Notes: a model not told the origin generated them from the sequence alone. Numbered from the stretch's first letter, positions 27,973 to 38,866 are shown. The stretch is DNA of 64,000 bases from Schistocerca nitens (GCF_023898315.1 NC_064616.1:288079205-288143204); one strand, 5' to 3'. Program-made: numbers and translations.

Positions 27973-29154
27973 TCTCGGTTGGTGCATAAGTTCTCAGCGT
28001 TTTTCCATAAGTTTAATAAATACAGCAGCAGTCTGCCAACGCTGGAGTACCTTTGCGGTTCAGTGTGAGTAGAAATCGCGTGGTTTCGATGCGAAGAACT
28101 CGTCGAGCCACGTTCGAAGCGTATTTTGATCCGGCAAGGAACTTCCTTGAAGGCTGTTCGATAGAGAGCGGGAAAGGAGAATATTTGCGGGAGCAAGATT
28201 AGGCGAGTAAGATGGATGTGGAATGACTTCCCAACCCAAATCCTGTATTGGGCGATTTGTCAGTCTAACAGAATGCGGGCGGGCGTTATTGTGGAGTAAT
28301 ATCACTTCATGCAGTCTTCCTGGTGGCTGTTCTCGGACTGCGCCTGCAACACGTCTCAATGGTCAGCAGTGATGGTTACGCCTCAGGGAAGCAATTCCTA
28401 GTAAACTTTACCGTCGCTGTTTCACCAGACGCAAATCATTATCTTTTGTGGATGCGTGCATGTGTTTGTAGGTGGAGTTACTGCTTTGTTTGAGTCCTAC
28501 CATTTCTTTCTTTTCCTTCTGTCATCAATAACGATACAGGATATGACTGTTCATTGTTCACGAGCCAATTTTCGACGAGGAAGCAGAGATGCACGTATGG
28601 CCGCCCACCGATTTTTGTGATTTTGCTTAGAGCATCCGGTACACATACACCAGATTTTTGAACCTTACTCATTACATGCAATTGTCGCACGATAGTGGAA
28701 TGATCACAATTCACCACATTTTCCAGTTTTAGAGTACAATGACGTGGATCATTGTGAATTAATGAGTTTAACCGATCGTCATCAAAACCCGAAGGCCTTC
28801 CTCAACATGGAGAGCCACTACTGTCAAAACGACCCTCCTTAAAACGAGATAACAATTTTCTTACCGAGCTCTGCCCAGTGGCATTATGCCCATGTTTCTG
28901 CCATTCCTGTATTGAAGTCAAACAAAAGAATATGTCGGAAATATTAGGATTTTTCCAATTGGCACTCCATTTTCTAGCGTCCATGTGTTTGTAGGTGGAG
29001 TTACTGCTTTGTTTGAGTCCTGTCTCCAAATGACAATAAGTGAACTCCAATAGTAACAGTGAACAACAAATAAATGACAATCGGTAAATAAACCATAGCA
29101 ATCGGAATACCAAGATGCAAAACAAAAAGGCTATGAACTTATGCGCCAACCTAA
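27973..29154 (-). mobile_element. mariner-2 (cecropia-type ends), inactive
   Basis: The right end, reverse complemented, starts TTAGGTTGGCGCATAAGTTC; the left end shows GGTTGGTGCATAAGTTCTCA. These ends resemble those of cecropia-group mariners (Hsmar1 type, established knowledge). The element is 1.18 kb. A 40-bp block (CATGTGTTTGTAGGTGGAGT...) occurs twice in it, at about 28459-28498 and 28981-29020. ACTTAGC(A/G)ACTTC(T/C) sequence flanks the element on both sides (27757-27800 and 29300-29345). Confidence 0.75.
28060..29060 (-). pseudogene. mariner-2 transposase pseudogene
   Basis: On the minus strand, fragments in different frames cover NATGQSSVRKLLSRFKEGRF (N-terminal HTH, near 28870-28810) and VNCDHSTIVRQLHVMSKVQK (HTH 2, 28714-28650). 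The C-terminus follows with LLHNNARPHSVRL and HPSYSPNLAPANILLSRSL (28290-28160). In the catalytic motifs both usual Asp residues are Asn (HNN in place of HDN, APAN in place of APSD), consistent with single G-to-A changes. The ending FFASKPRDFYSH is typical of the group. The region with the first Asp is not recognisable. Confidence 0.78.
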
Positions 29155-29456
29155 TACGTATATCACTGAATATACCCGCAAAATTATATCATTCCACGAC
29201 ACGTAGTTCAAGAGATATGATCTCATAAATATTGAGGTGCGAGAAAAACTTTCTTTTCCTTACAATGGAGCGCAAATTACACTAAATTCATCCACCAGGA
29301 GAGCACTTAGCGACTTCCAACAAACTTACATAATTTTTGTACTTTCAACATTGCAGCATAATCAGCAATCGTGATAATCTAATATATAAGAAACTATCAG
29401 CCTCGATTGCGGTAATGAAACCAACCTTTACCTAGACACGTCTAGATACGACTCCG
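29155..29456. other. Spacer with small repeated blocks
   Basis: It contains the second ACTTAGCGACTTCC block and, at 29400-29456, CCTCGATTGCGGTAATGAAA followed by an inverted copy of sequence seen at 31850-31880 (TCTAGATACGACTCCGAC). No gene. Confidence 0.5.
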
Positions 29457-29576
29457 ACATAGTTTCAGTATTTCACGTTATTATTGACCAAATTTAAAAA
29501 TTTAAAATGTTGTCATAGTATGCTCATTAAGAAGTATAATCTTCTGTTCAAAGCTTAACACAGTAAGACAAATATT

Positions 29577-30036
29577 GGCCCACCCGGTTAGCTGTGCGGT
29601 CTAACGTAATGCTTTACGGGCGGGAAGGCGTGCCGGCCCCAGCGTATGAGTGTCGAGGTCTGGTGTGCCGACCAGTCTGTGGATGGTTTTTAAGGCGGAT
29701 TTCCATCTGCCTCTGCAAATGCGGGCTGCTTCCCCTTATTCCGCCTGAGTTCCGCTATGTCGGTGATTGCTGCGCAAACACTGTCTCCTCGTACGCGCAC
29801 ACCGTAGTTATTCTAACAGGCAAACATTGGGGATACACGCGTCTGGTGTGAGACGTTCCCGGGGGAATCCACTGGGCTCCGAACCGCACAATAACCCTGG
29901 GTACGGTGTGGGGCGGCGGTAGGGTGAGTGGACTGTTGTAGCCTGTTGTGGGGTTGTGTACCACTGCGGGCTACGGCGGGGACGAAGCCTCTCCGTTGTT
30001 TGTAGGTCCCCAGTTCCATACAATACAATACAATAC
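29577..30036 (+). repeat. SINE-G, second copy
   Basis: Flanked by AAGACAAATATT at 29565-29576 and 30037-30048, identical to unit 1. It lacks ~25 bp of the head region (GGTCGCCGGCACGAATCC is missing) and has three extra ATACA tail units. Confidence 0.85.
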
Positions 30037-30057
30037 AAGACAAATATTACTGTTATA

Positions 30058-30287
30058 AAACCGAGCGAGGTGGAGCACTGGTTAGCGAACTGGACTCGCA
30101 TTTGGGAGGACGACGGTTCAAACCCGCGTCTGGCCATCCTCATGTAGGTTTTTCGTGATTTCCCCAAATCGCTTCATGCATATTCTAGGATGGTTCATTA
30201 GAAAGGGCACGGCCGTCTTTCTTCTACATCCTACCCTAATCCGAGGGGACCGATGACCTCGCTGTTTGGTCCTCTGCCCCGATCAAC
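30058..30287 (+). repeat. SINE-C, second copy in duplicated block
   Basis: ACCGAGCGAGGTGGAGCACT head to GGACCGATGACCTCGCTGTT body. The core pairs GGACC with GGTCC. Confidence 0.87.
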
Positions 30288-30293
30288 TAACCA

Positions 30294-30383
30294 ACCATCA
30301 ACCAACCAAAGTAGTGGTGGCTCCATAATGATGTGGGAACCATCAACCAACCAAATTAGTGGTGGCTCCATAATGATGTGGGC
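30294..30383. repeat. Short tandem duplication (~45-bp unit, twice)
   Basis: Unit ACCATCAACCAACCAAA(G/T)TAGTGG...CATAATGATGTGGG occurs twice. It combines the AACC-rich SINE-C tail with the start of the Tc1-D remnant, so it may be a long target duplication or a later tandem duplication. Confidence 0.8.
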
Positions 30384-30742
30384 TGTAGTTACATGGAATG
30401 GCCTGAATTCTGTGGTGCAACTGAACCGTTCGACTGGATGTGGTTATGTTTGACTACTTGGAGACCATTTGTAGCCATTCCTGGACTTCATTTTGCACAG
30501 TTCGAGCGAATCATTTGGCCACCCAGACTGCCCAGCATGAATCCCATCGAACATTTATAAGACATAATCGAGAGATCAGTACGTGCACAAAATCCTGCAC
30601 CAGCAGCACTTTCGCAATAATGGATGGCTATATAGACAGCATGGCTCAATACTTCTGCAGAGACTTGCAACGAGTTGTCGAATCCATGCCACGTCTATCT
30701 GCTGCACTTTTACTGATGAAAGGATGTCCGACACCATATTAG
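30320..30742 (+). pseudogene. Tc1-like transposase remnant ('D'), C-terminal half
   Basis: GGSIMMWAVVTWNGL is the motif after the first catalytic region. WPPRLPSMNPIEHL then shows the Glu of the third catalytic position, with D lost from SPD/N. DLQRVVESMPRLSAALLLMK...TPY is the usual C-terminus. Frames change at about 30400 and 30580. The N-terminal half is absent; it probably ends at the inserted SINE-C block. Confidence 0.7.
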
Positions 30743-31338
30743 GAAGTATCCCACGACTTTTGTCACCTCAGTGTACAACACAGCGCCGTCCTTCCACCTC
30801 GCTGATAAAACTGACAACTGCAGGTTTCCCAGTACAGCTCTGTCACGCCGAAACTTTACATCCACTGCATGTTGACAGGAGCAGAGATATAACGATTTTA
30901 GTACAAAGGTAAGTGTATACATTCGGTATAAACGATATAACCAGAAAGTTACTTCTTATTAATATTTCATGGAGAAATACAGATAGATATTAATTTATCT
31001 TCCAGAATAATTATAGAAAAAATATGTATGACTATAATTAGAGTTTTAAATATTCACGAGTTCAAATGCGAATGACAGAAGTACGTCAAATATATAACAG
31101 TCATTGTTTCTCACCAAATAATTAATCTTATGTTTGATTGTGGCTTTACGTCTCTTTACAAAACGTTGAATCAGTTTGGGTGTAACATCAAAATTTTGGT
31201 GAATGCAGTATAGCAATTTCGATCCCCTTGGATCTTGTTGTGAACCAATTTGTATCGGATTCTCCAATATAAGACGAAAAAGGGGTGCACTGTCTAGTTC
31301 CATTACAATTCGGAGAACCATAATGGCGGCTTTCACAT
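30743..31338. other. No gene or repeat recognised
   Basis: AT-rich. No supportable feature. Confidence 0.45.
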
Positions 31339-31700
31339 CTACGCGTCACGGCCTGTACCGTACAAACGCCACACGTCAGCTGTAGAACTGCTGGGCCCTT
31401 TCACAGCAGTGGACAGTTGCCGAGCCATTAGCATAGCAACGTATGGGATAGTGTGACTTCTGAAATTTTCCCGGCGTATTTCTTCTTCTAATAATTTCCG
31501 GGTATGCAGCCGGATCCCGTCGACATTCTGCCACGATATTTCGGCCCAGAGACGTCCGGCCATCATCAGGTGAGTACACAACTACTGAAGAGCCCAGGTG
31601 CAGTCGCGGTATTTATGCCGATTCTCGCGCATGGGATAGTGACTTAGCGCCCTAGGAAACGCCATTAAACGCCCGATTCGGTAAAGAATCGAACTCAAAT
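31339..31700 (-). repeat. Unclassified repeat-like sequence (possibly Penelope-like 3' region)
   Basis: The minus strand reads GATGATGGCCGGACGTCTCT followed by TGGGCCGAAATATCGTGGC. I associate such sequence with the 3' flank of arthropod Penelope-like elements, from memory only. No RT or GIY-YIG motif is visible here. Confidence 0.25.
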
Positions 31701-32209
31701 GTATAAAGCAGCTTCAAACGTCTGATTATTTTACAACTGAGTTGAAGTGTTAAATTTTTAACGTTATGCATATAAGCCAGAAGAAGTTCAGAAAAGTTTT
31801 GAAATTACTCTTAGAGCCTCGATTGCGGTAATGAAACCCACCTTTACGTAGGTTTCAGCCCACCTGTCGGAGTCGTATCTAGACGTGTCAAAGCTCCCAT
31901 CTCACTTCAACTGCACATGCCTCACACCATTAAAGAGCCTCCTCCAGCTTGAACAGTCCCCTGCTGACATGAAGTCCCCATGGATTCATGAGGTTGTCTC
32001 CATATCCGTAAACGTTCATCCGCTCGATACAATTTGAAACGAGACTCGTCCGACCAGCCAACATGTTTGCAGTCATCAACAGTTCAATGTCGGTATTGAT
32101 GGGCCCAGGCGAGGCGTCGTGTCGTGCTGTCATCAAGGATACACGAAAGGGACTTCGGCTCCAAAAGCCCATATCGATTATGTCTGGTTGAAATGGTACG
32201 CATGCCGGC

Positions 32210-32406
32210 GCCGGCCGGAGTGACCGTTCGGTTCTAGGCGCTACAGTCTGGAACCGAGCGACCGCTACGGTCGCAGGTTCGAATCCTGCCTCGGGCATGG
32301 ATGTGTGTGATGTCCTTAGGTTAGTTAGGTTTAATTAGTTCTAAGTTGTAGGCGACCGATGACCTCAGAAGTTAAGTCGCATAGTGTTCAGAGCCATTTT
32401 TTGAAC
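32210..32406 (+). repeat. SINE-A, with target duplication
   Basis: CATGCCGGC at 32201-32209 and 32407-32415. Nested in Tc1-C copy 3. Confidence 0.88.
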
Positions 32407-32809
32407 CATGCCGGCACTTGTTCATGGCCCAGAATTGAAATCTGCAGCAATTTGCGGAAGGGCTGCACTTCTGTCACGTTGAACGATTCTCTTCAGTCGT
32501 CGTTGGTCCCGTTCTTGCAGGATCTTTTTCCAGCCGCTGTGATGTCGGAGATTTGATGTTTCACCGGATACCTGATATTCACGGTATACTCGTGAAATGG
32601 TAGTACGGGAAAATCCCCATTTCATCGCAACCTCGGAGATGCTATGTCCCATCGCTCGTGCCCCGACTGTTACACCACGTTCAAACTCGCTTAAATGTCG
32701 ATAACCTGCCATTATAGCAGCAGTAACCGCTCTAACAACTGCGCCAGACACTTGTCTTATATAGGCATTGTCGATCGCAGTGCCGTATTCTGCCTGTTTA
32801 CATATCTCT

Positions 32810-33035
32810 TCAAAAAATGTTCAAATGTGTGTGAAATCTGATGGGGCTTAACTGCTAAGATCATCAGTCCCTAAGCTTACACACTACTTAACCTAAATTA
32901 TCCTAAGGACAAACACACTCACACACACACACACACACACACTCATGCCCGAGGGAGGACTCGAACCCCCGCCGGGACCAGCCGCACAGTCCATGACTGC
33001 AGCGCCCAAGACCGCTCGGCTAATCCCTCGCGGCC
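32810..33035 (-). repeat. SINE-B, reverse, full length, with target duplication
   Basis: TACATATCTCT at 32799-32809 and 33036-33046. An (AC)n run of about 25 nt (32917-32941) has expanded from the TGTGTGTG motif that follows the head. Confidence 0.92.
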
Positions 33036-34377
33036 TACATATCTCTGAATTTGAGTGTGCATGCCGATACCAGTGTCTTCGGCGCTTCGGTGTAGAAAAC
33101 TTGGAGACTTCTCTTGTAGCTGTTTAAGAAAGGAATCATCCACTAAGACTATGTGCCACGAATGTGAATGAGAAGACTCTATAGTTATTGTCGAGAACAA
33201 GCTAAGGTAACAACACATTTACTGTAGTTCAATAAGATATTTAACTGTGCTACTCACTCTCAGATTCATGCTTAACATAGATGAACAAATTCTGGTTCCA
33301 ATATAGACGCTGTTGTTGCGTTGTTTTGAACAATTGACATTAATAATATTTTTCGAACCTTTTTTGAAATAGTTGGATGAGTGTGAGGGTTCAGGTCACC
33401 ACCGCCGTGTACACAGTGCTTTATAGTCTGCCGGGGGACAACTGTGAAATGGGCCTTACTGGCGCGTTTAACTTGCAGCTAGGGAGCCCTTCCCGATGCT
33501 GGGATCAGTGCCAAACGAGTTATGGATGCTCCGGGAGCGACCTGAATGGGATAAGCCGCCGTAGAGTGTGTTCACACTCCGCGCCAGGCCGGGTCGGCAA
33601 AAGACCGGAAATCTACTTTTCCGATTTTCACGTGGTAAAAATTCTTGACGGTATATAAGTCTACGTCACAACGTTTTATGAACTCATTTTTCCATTAAAA
33701 GTTTTGATTTGCTCGGGAAAAAAGAAAACGCCTACTTCTTGTTTCGCCTGATTTGTTTTTTAGTTCCGTAACTTTTCTCAATCTGTTTTGAAGGACGTAT
33801 GCGGTTAAGAAAATCTGTTTTTTGCACACATGGTTGTATAGGTTCGTAGCTTCCTAGTAAATGATTTAACCTTTCATACATCGTAACAGTCACCGTAAAC
33901 TGACAATATTTGTCAAACACGTGCGCTTGATTTGCAAATCTTTTAGTGAAAAAGTTAGATAGCTGGTAGCCTAGCGTTAAATATCTTTTAGACCATATCT
34001 TATTGCGAATGAAGTATAACTAAAAGTACAAACAAGTCTTTGAAATGGTAAGGAAACTGATATCTGTTCCCGTTCAAAGGTAAATGTAAGTTACTGAGTG
34101 GCATTAATGCAGCGATCGCAAGCCTACCGAGTTCTTGCGCTTTTAGCCTAGTGTTGAACACTGTAGGATAGAAAAAAAAGAAGAATTATTAGCGATCAGT
34201 GCAGGCCTAGCGTCGGTCTCTCGTGTTCTTTTAATTATCCATGTCCAGAAAAACCCAATTATATACGAATTTTTATCTCGGCGACGACCGATTACTCTGC
34301 CTATGATTTTACTATAAGCCACAATTGAAATTATAAAAGGCGATCAATTATTTGTTGTCAACATCCTCCAACTAGTT

Positions 34378-34424
34378 GAGGAACTAGAAGAGAAGAATTT
34401 GGAACTAGAAGAGAAGAATAAATT
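34378..34424. repeat. Tandem repeat, ~21-bp unit, twice
   Basis: GGAACTAGAAGAGAAGAAT occurs twice, separated by TT. Confidence 0.85.
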
Positions 34425-35740
34425 AACCTAAGACTTTGCTGTGGATGGATTATATTAAAGGCTTGCGACATTCTACTTTTCTTCTTAATTGCTTTCTTGT
34501 TGGAGATGAAAAACGATAGAGGCCAAGAAATAGACTAACATTTATGCACGTTTCTATATCTAAGTTGACTACTGCACAAGGTGTTCCGTTATGAAATTTT
34601 CACTTCCTTATCTCTGTGAGAATTGTAAATAATTACATCGCATCTCGGTCCCTAAGGAGCTCATCTCCGCCCTTAAGGAGTTCCGACTTCGATTTTACTA
34701 TTTTAAAAGAAAGAAGGAGGCATGTTTAGGATTTAACGTCTTGTTGATATCTAGGTAATTAGAGGCCGTTAACAAAAGGAATGATGGGCAGGATCAGCGT
34801 ACCCTCGAACACTGCAGGGCAGGTAAACCAATTACAGTCGATCGATGCAGATGTGCGCGTCATTGCTGTTTTGTTTCTTTTCTCCCCCTGGCTGGACGAG
34901 CTGCACAGAGAAGGGAGTCTCCACTCTTCGACAGCTGACAAATGAGGTCGTAGATAACTAAGGTGCAGCCGTCAGTTTTTCACCGTCAGCCAGTCTGTGT
35001 TAACGTATAGAACAATGACTTCATTACTTTATTCGTATTGATTCGGCAGTGCAGTGACTCGTCAAGCACGGAAGAAACAGGAGGTTATGGACTCATCCCA
35101 TGTGTAGCGACAGATATTTAGGAGAGTTTTTTGCTTTACATCAAGAAGTAAAAACTTCCCTGAAAAATTTGATCCCTATTACATACATAATGAATCATAA
35201 TATATTTCAGTACGTGCTGCAGAACATTCGAGATCTGACACACACATCAGGAAGTAATTAGAGTCGTGATCTTCGGTAATATCTTGCTGTGTCTTCATCA
35301 ATCGTACTTTGTCCATTTCGAATTGCAAAATATTAATATTTTCCCATTAGTTTTTTTCTTTTTTATTAATAACGCGGTAGTTGGCAGTGGCGATCGTTCA
35401 TCGATTGAATCCAATGACGAACTCCCAGACTGATCTTTGTCTTGTAAGACAGAGTAATAGGCGAACATTCTTTAGATAATATCATTCGGCTCCTGGTTCT
35501 GTTTTCACTGACGAGCTCTTGAACTTAAGATACCCATTAATGAACTGTGATGAAACCAACGCCAAGTGTAACAACTTTTTGACAGGCTTTTTCATTTGAA
35601 TTTCACAAATTTCATTTGAACAATAGTAAAAAATGTAAAAAGTGTGGTGCTTTAGTTCCCTATTGTATGAAGATGTAAAGTAACTTTGCATACATCATTA
35701 TAAAACCTGTAATTTTCCCTCACTGGTTTTGAAATGTGAA

Positions 35741-35785
35741 GGAACTTTTCTTTTTTTTTAAAAAAAAAGGAAAAGAAAAAGTTTG
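35741..35785. repeat. Poly(T)/poly(A) inverted repeat
   Basis: CTTTTC-T9 followed directly by A9-GGAAAAG forms a nearly perfect hairpin. Confidence 0.7.
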
Positions 35786-36400
35786 TGCAGTGGCACTTCT
35801 GATAAAGGCAGAGCGAGACGTCTGATATGTTTGCTAAAAAAGCTGAATCGTACATCAGCAGCTTGCGCCTGTGGCCAGTTCGCGCCGGAAATATAAACCC
35901 TTAATGCCTAAATAAATTTCTAGGTGAAAGATAAAATAAAAAAATCGTGGTGCTTTAAGGTACCGAAAACACTCAAGAGAATGTAGTACTTGTCAGATGC
36001 GTTGGTAATTTTATGAAGAATCAGCATCTTCCGGCACAGGCATTCAAAAACATTTAACCTTCCAGTATTAGTTACTATGACACGAATTCGCGATACTCGG
36101 CATTAACATCCATTTTGGATGTCGCCATTGTGAACACACCCTTAGGCTGCAGCCGTAAGGGGTAACGTCTGGTAACAATCGAACAACAAAATGTCGATTT
36201 TTCTGTATATATGGTTCGTAAAAACGGCGATCAGCAGGCAAACAGCATAACTTCAAATTTCTTTAAGTACAGGTTTTCAGAAACAGTGAAATAATATACT
36301 TTAAAACTTCGTAGAAACATTCATCACAAGGAAGCAGACGGAAAGTGAAAGTTACGAAAAAGAACGAGCAGCAGAAAAGTCTACCAGAGACATGGCCTAG

Positions 36401-36453
36401 CTTCTGCTTCTTCTGCTTCTTCTTTTTCTTCTTCTTCTTCTTCTTCTTCTTCT
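36401..36453. repeat. CTT/CTTCTG microsatellite
   Basis: Interrupted trinucleotide repeat, beginning with CTTCTG units and then about ten CTT units. Confidence 0.95.
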
Positions 36454-37096
36454 GCCTATCCTTTTCCCATTTCTCTAAGGTTTATATACCGGCAGCAGAG
36501 TCGCGCTACGTTGCATACACGCTGCAGCAACGCCCTCAAACGGAAACGTTTTGATGGTTCCCTATATTTCCTAAACTGTTTAATATATCGTAATGCAGTT
36601 TTCACCTAAGTAATGAATAAACTACACAGCTCTTTTCATAGCTGTTTTAATTACAGAGATGTTGGCATCAACTTAGCTTTCTCAAATGGAACTATAGAAA
36701 TTACTGCTTGTAGCATAGTTCTAAAAGAGACGAAATCTATGACGTTTCAATCCTCAGAATCCAGTTACTAGTTTATGAGTAATAACAATATTCATGACTT
36801 ACAATTTACCTGTTTTGAACATGAGACCGACTGTTACCATGCTAAAATTTGTGATTTCATACCCAAATAAGAGAATATGTCGCGCCAGATGAGAAGGAAA
36901 CAGTGTTGTATCACTGTGATACTTGCATAAAGTGGTAAAGACGAAATGCAGCTTTCATTCCAGCTTGCTGATTAATTTTCTGGTTAGTTTGGGGAAAAAC
37001 ACGAAGAAAACAGTCGTGTTGTACGCACAAAGGTATTGATTGCAACAGCCGTTGTCCAGAAAGAATAATTCAGCGAATGTACAAAAAATTGTTATT

Positions 37097-37297
37097 TAAA
37101 ATGGTGCAAATGGCTCTGAGCACTATGCGACTTAACTTCTGAGGTCATCAGTCGCCTAGAACTTAGAACTAATTAAACCTAACTAACCTAAGGACATCAC
37201 ACACATCCATGCCCGAGGCAGGATTCGAACCTGCGACCGTAGCGGTCACGCGGTTCCAGACTGAAGCGCCTTTAACCGCACGGCCACACCGGCCGGC
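37097..37297 (-). repeat. SINE-A, reverse, perfect target duplication
   Basis: AAAATTGTTATT at 37085-37096 and 37298-37309. Confidence 0.93.
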
Positions 37298-37309
37298 AAA
37301 ATTGTTATT

Positions 37310-37930
37310 GTTAAGGCGCTAGACTACTACGCAGAGGTAGTGATGGGAGCGATAGAATGAAAACAGTCGATTCAATCGGTTATAGGAAAACGGAGCTTTA
37401 CGTATCGGTTAAATTATTAATTTATTCTCTCATTCTTTTACATGAAACCAGTCTCTGGCAGCAACCGAGTCTGCGTACTGTCTGAGTTACTCATTCTTTC
37501 TTTTCACGTGAAGCCAGTCTTTAGTTTTTCCGTCGGTTGAAGCCGTTCAAAAAGTAGCTAATATAAAAAAGCTTCGTTGGGAGTACAAAGATGAGAAAGG
37601 GTGGAAGTTCTCTCAGGGGTACTTGAAGAAGAAAGGAACATTAACAGATTTTTGTGACGGTCTGCATTCCGCTTTACTGAAAAGTTGTGTTACACATTAA
37701 AAACCATTTTCTTTTAAACAACGTACCCGTTTCGCACGCGCTCCACGTCAGCGTCCTGTTGCTGCCGGGGCCAGGGTGGCAGAAGGCTGGAGGAGGTGGC
37801 CGGTCTCCGCTAGCGCAGTTCCCAGCAGAACTGCGCTCTGACCGATCACAGCGCGACCTCCTCGCACCGGCTGTCAACCTGGCCCTGGCAGCAGCCACAC
37901 GCGCCTCCAACAACGACAGTCGCCCACGGA
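37310..37930. other. No gene; GC-rich patch with a perfect hairpin
   Basis: From 37735 to 37930 base composition becomes GC-rich. AGCGCAGTTC-CCAGCA-GAACTGCGCT at 37812-37837 is a perfect 10-bp stem with a 6-nt loop. The overlapping open frames of about 100 codons on both strands have no recognisable motif. Confidence 0.45.
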
Positions 37931-38110
37931 TGATGATGGCTATGATGATGTTTTTGGTTTGTGGGGCGCTCAACTGTGCGGTCATCAGCCCCTGTACAAG
38001 GTCCCAATGCTGACACAGTCCAATTTTTTACACATTCCAATTAACCACTGTCACAAATGATGATGGATGTCCCAGGCAGAGAAAATCCCCAACCCAGCTG
38101 ACTCCCCACG
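37931..38110 (-). repeat. SINE-J, reverse, head truncated
   Basis: From left to right: GGATGATGATGGCTATGATG, then GGGGCGCTCAACTGTGCGGTC, ATCAGCCCCTGTACAAGG and CAGAGAAAATCCCCAACCC. On the minus strand this ends a tRNA-headed SINE whose B box and acceptor parts are lost. The core reads GGGGCT-GATGACC...AGCGCCCC. Confidence 0.65.
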
Positions 38111-38541
38111 GAAAAGGGTGAAAAAGTATATAAGTGAAATTACTCAAACCCCTAAAGTGAGTGAAAACAATCATATAACTGACAGCCGAAATATACTTGT
38201 ATCAGTAGTGAAACCGTTGTCTGCTGGCCTGCACGTTCGTGATTTGGTACCACTGGACTTTCTTTCCTTGAGGATGAAGTCAAAGAGGAAGTCGGTACAC
38301 ACGTTTCGAAGACCCGAGAGGATTTAAAACTTCGCATTGTTACAGCATATATAGTGGTACCGAAGGACTGTCTTCCGTGTGTCTAGAAGTCCTCGTATCA
38401 CCGTCCAGATGTCTTAAACTGTAGATGGTGATCATTTTGAGCACGTGATGATGTACTCATAATTGTAAGGAAGTGTTTATCACCACAAAGTGGTTATTTT
38501 TTTGTTGCCGATGTAAATTTCCAATGCAACTGTGTATCTTG

Positions 38542-38866
38542 TAGGCAACGGCCTTTCCACAGTGGATCCACCGGTTCCCGTGAGATCACCGAAGTTAAGC
38601 GCTGTTGGGCGTGGCCGGCACTTGGTTGGGTGACCATCCAGCCGCCATGCGCTGTTGCCATTTTTCGGGGTGCACTCAGCCTCGTGATGCCAATTGAGGA
38701 GCTACTCGACCGAATAGTAGCGGCTTCGGTCAAGAATACCATCATAACGATCGGGAGAGCGGTGTGCTGACCCCACGCCCCTCCTACCCGCATCCTCCTC
38801 GGAGGATGACACGGCGGTCGGATGATCCCGCTAGGCCACTCGTGGCCTGAAGACGGAGTGCTTTTT
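38542..38866 (+). repeat. 5S rRNA-headed SINE (SINE3-type), with target duplication
   Basis: The perfect 14-bp duplication AACTGTGTATCTTG lies at 38528-38541 and 38867-38880. The first ~118 bp are 5S rRNA-like and the remaining ~205 bp are the SINE-I body (TCGGGGTGCACTCAGCC, GAGGAGCTACTCGACCG, TAGTAGCGGCTTC, GGTGTGCTGACC, GCCCCTCC) up to GAAGACGGAGTGC. Pol III would start from the internal 5S promoter. Because the duplication is perfect, insertion appears recent. Confidence 0.88.
38544..38661 (+). repeat. 5S rRNA-derived head of the SINE
   Basis: It starts GGCAACGGCC and ends GCTGTTGCC, so the terminal stem closes. Inside, GATCACCGAAGTTAAGCGCT contains the 5S A box, and TTGGTTGGGTGACCATCC corresponds to the C box. 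I call it a SINE head and not a 5S gene, because it continues into a SINE body and is flanked by a target duplication. Confidence 0.88.

Larger units (their letters stand above)
29457..30290 (+). repeat. Segmental direct duplication, unit 2
   Basis: Second copy of the 26313-27165 block, about 3.14 kb downstream, with scattered substitutions and small indels. It ends in AACC-rich tail sequence before the Tc1-D remnant. Confidence 0.85.
31840..33098 (-). pseudogene. Tc1-like element C, copy 3
   Basis: The 5' end at about 33095 (CACCGAAGCGCCGAAGAC on the minus strand) matches the ends of copies 1 and 2. The N-terminal transposase is well preserved (32724-32430): MAGYRHLSEFERGVTVGARA, HSISEVAMKWGFSRTTISRVYREY (HTH 1) and RRLKRIVQRDRSAALPQIAA. 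The middle part (32200-31980) has WSDESRF-type sequence through frameshifts. The C-terminal catalytic part is missing and the right boundary near 31840 runs into unrelated sequence. SINE-A and SINE-B are inserted. Confidence 0.75.
33100..37084. other. TE-poor stretch, no gene recognised
   Basis: This is the longest part of the window without a repeat that I can recognise. Open frames are short and show no motifs. It contains a small tandem repeat (34378-34424), an A/T inverted repeat (35741-35785) and a CTT-rich microsatellite (36401-36453). It may be unique intergenic or intronic DNA. Confidence 0.5.

Noticed and set aside
30294-30383. CRISPR-like direct repeats
   Set aside because: Only two units in direct tandem, formed from a SINE tail and transposon sequence, in a eukaryotic context.
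37674-38013. Two overlapping ~105-codon ORFs on opposite strands
   Set aside because: Low-complexity translation of a GC-rich patch and SINE-J; no homology that I recognise.
38544-38661. 5S rRNA gene
   Set aside because: The 5S-like sequence is fused to a SINE body and the whole lies between a 14-bp target duplication, so it is a retroposed head and not a gene.
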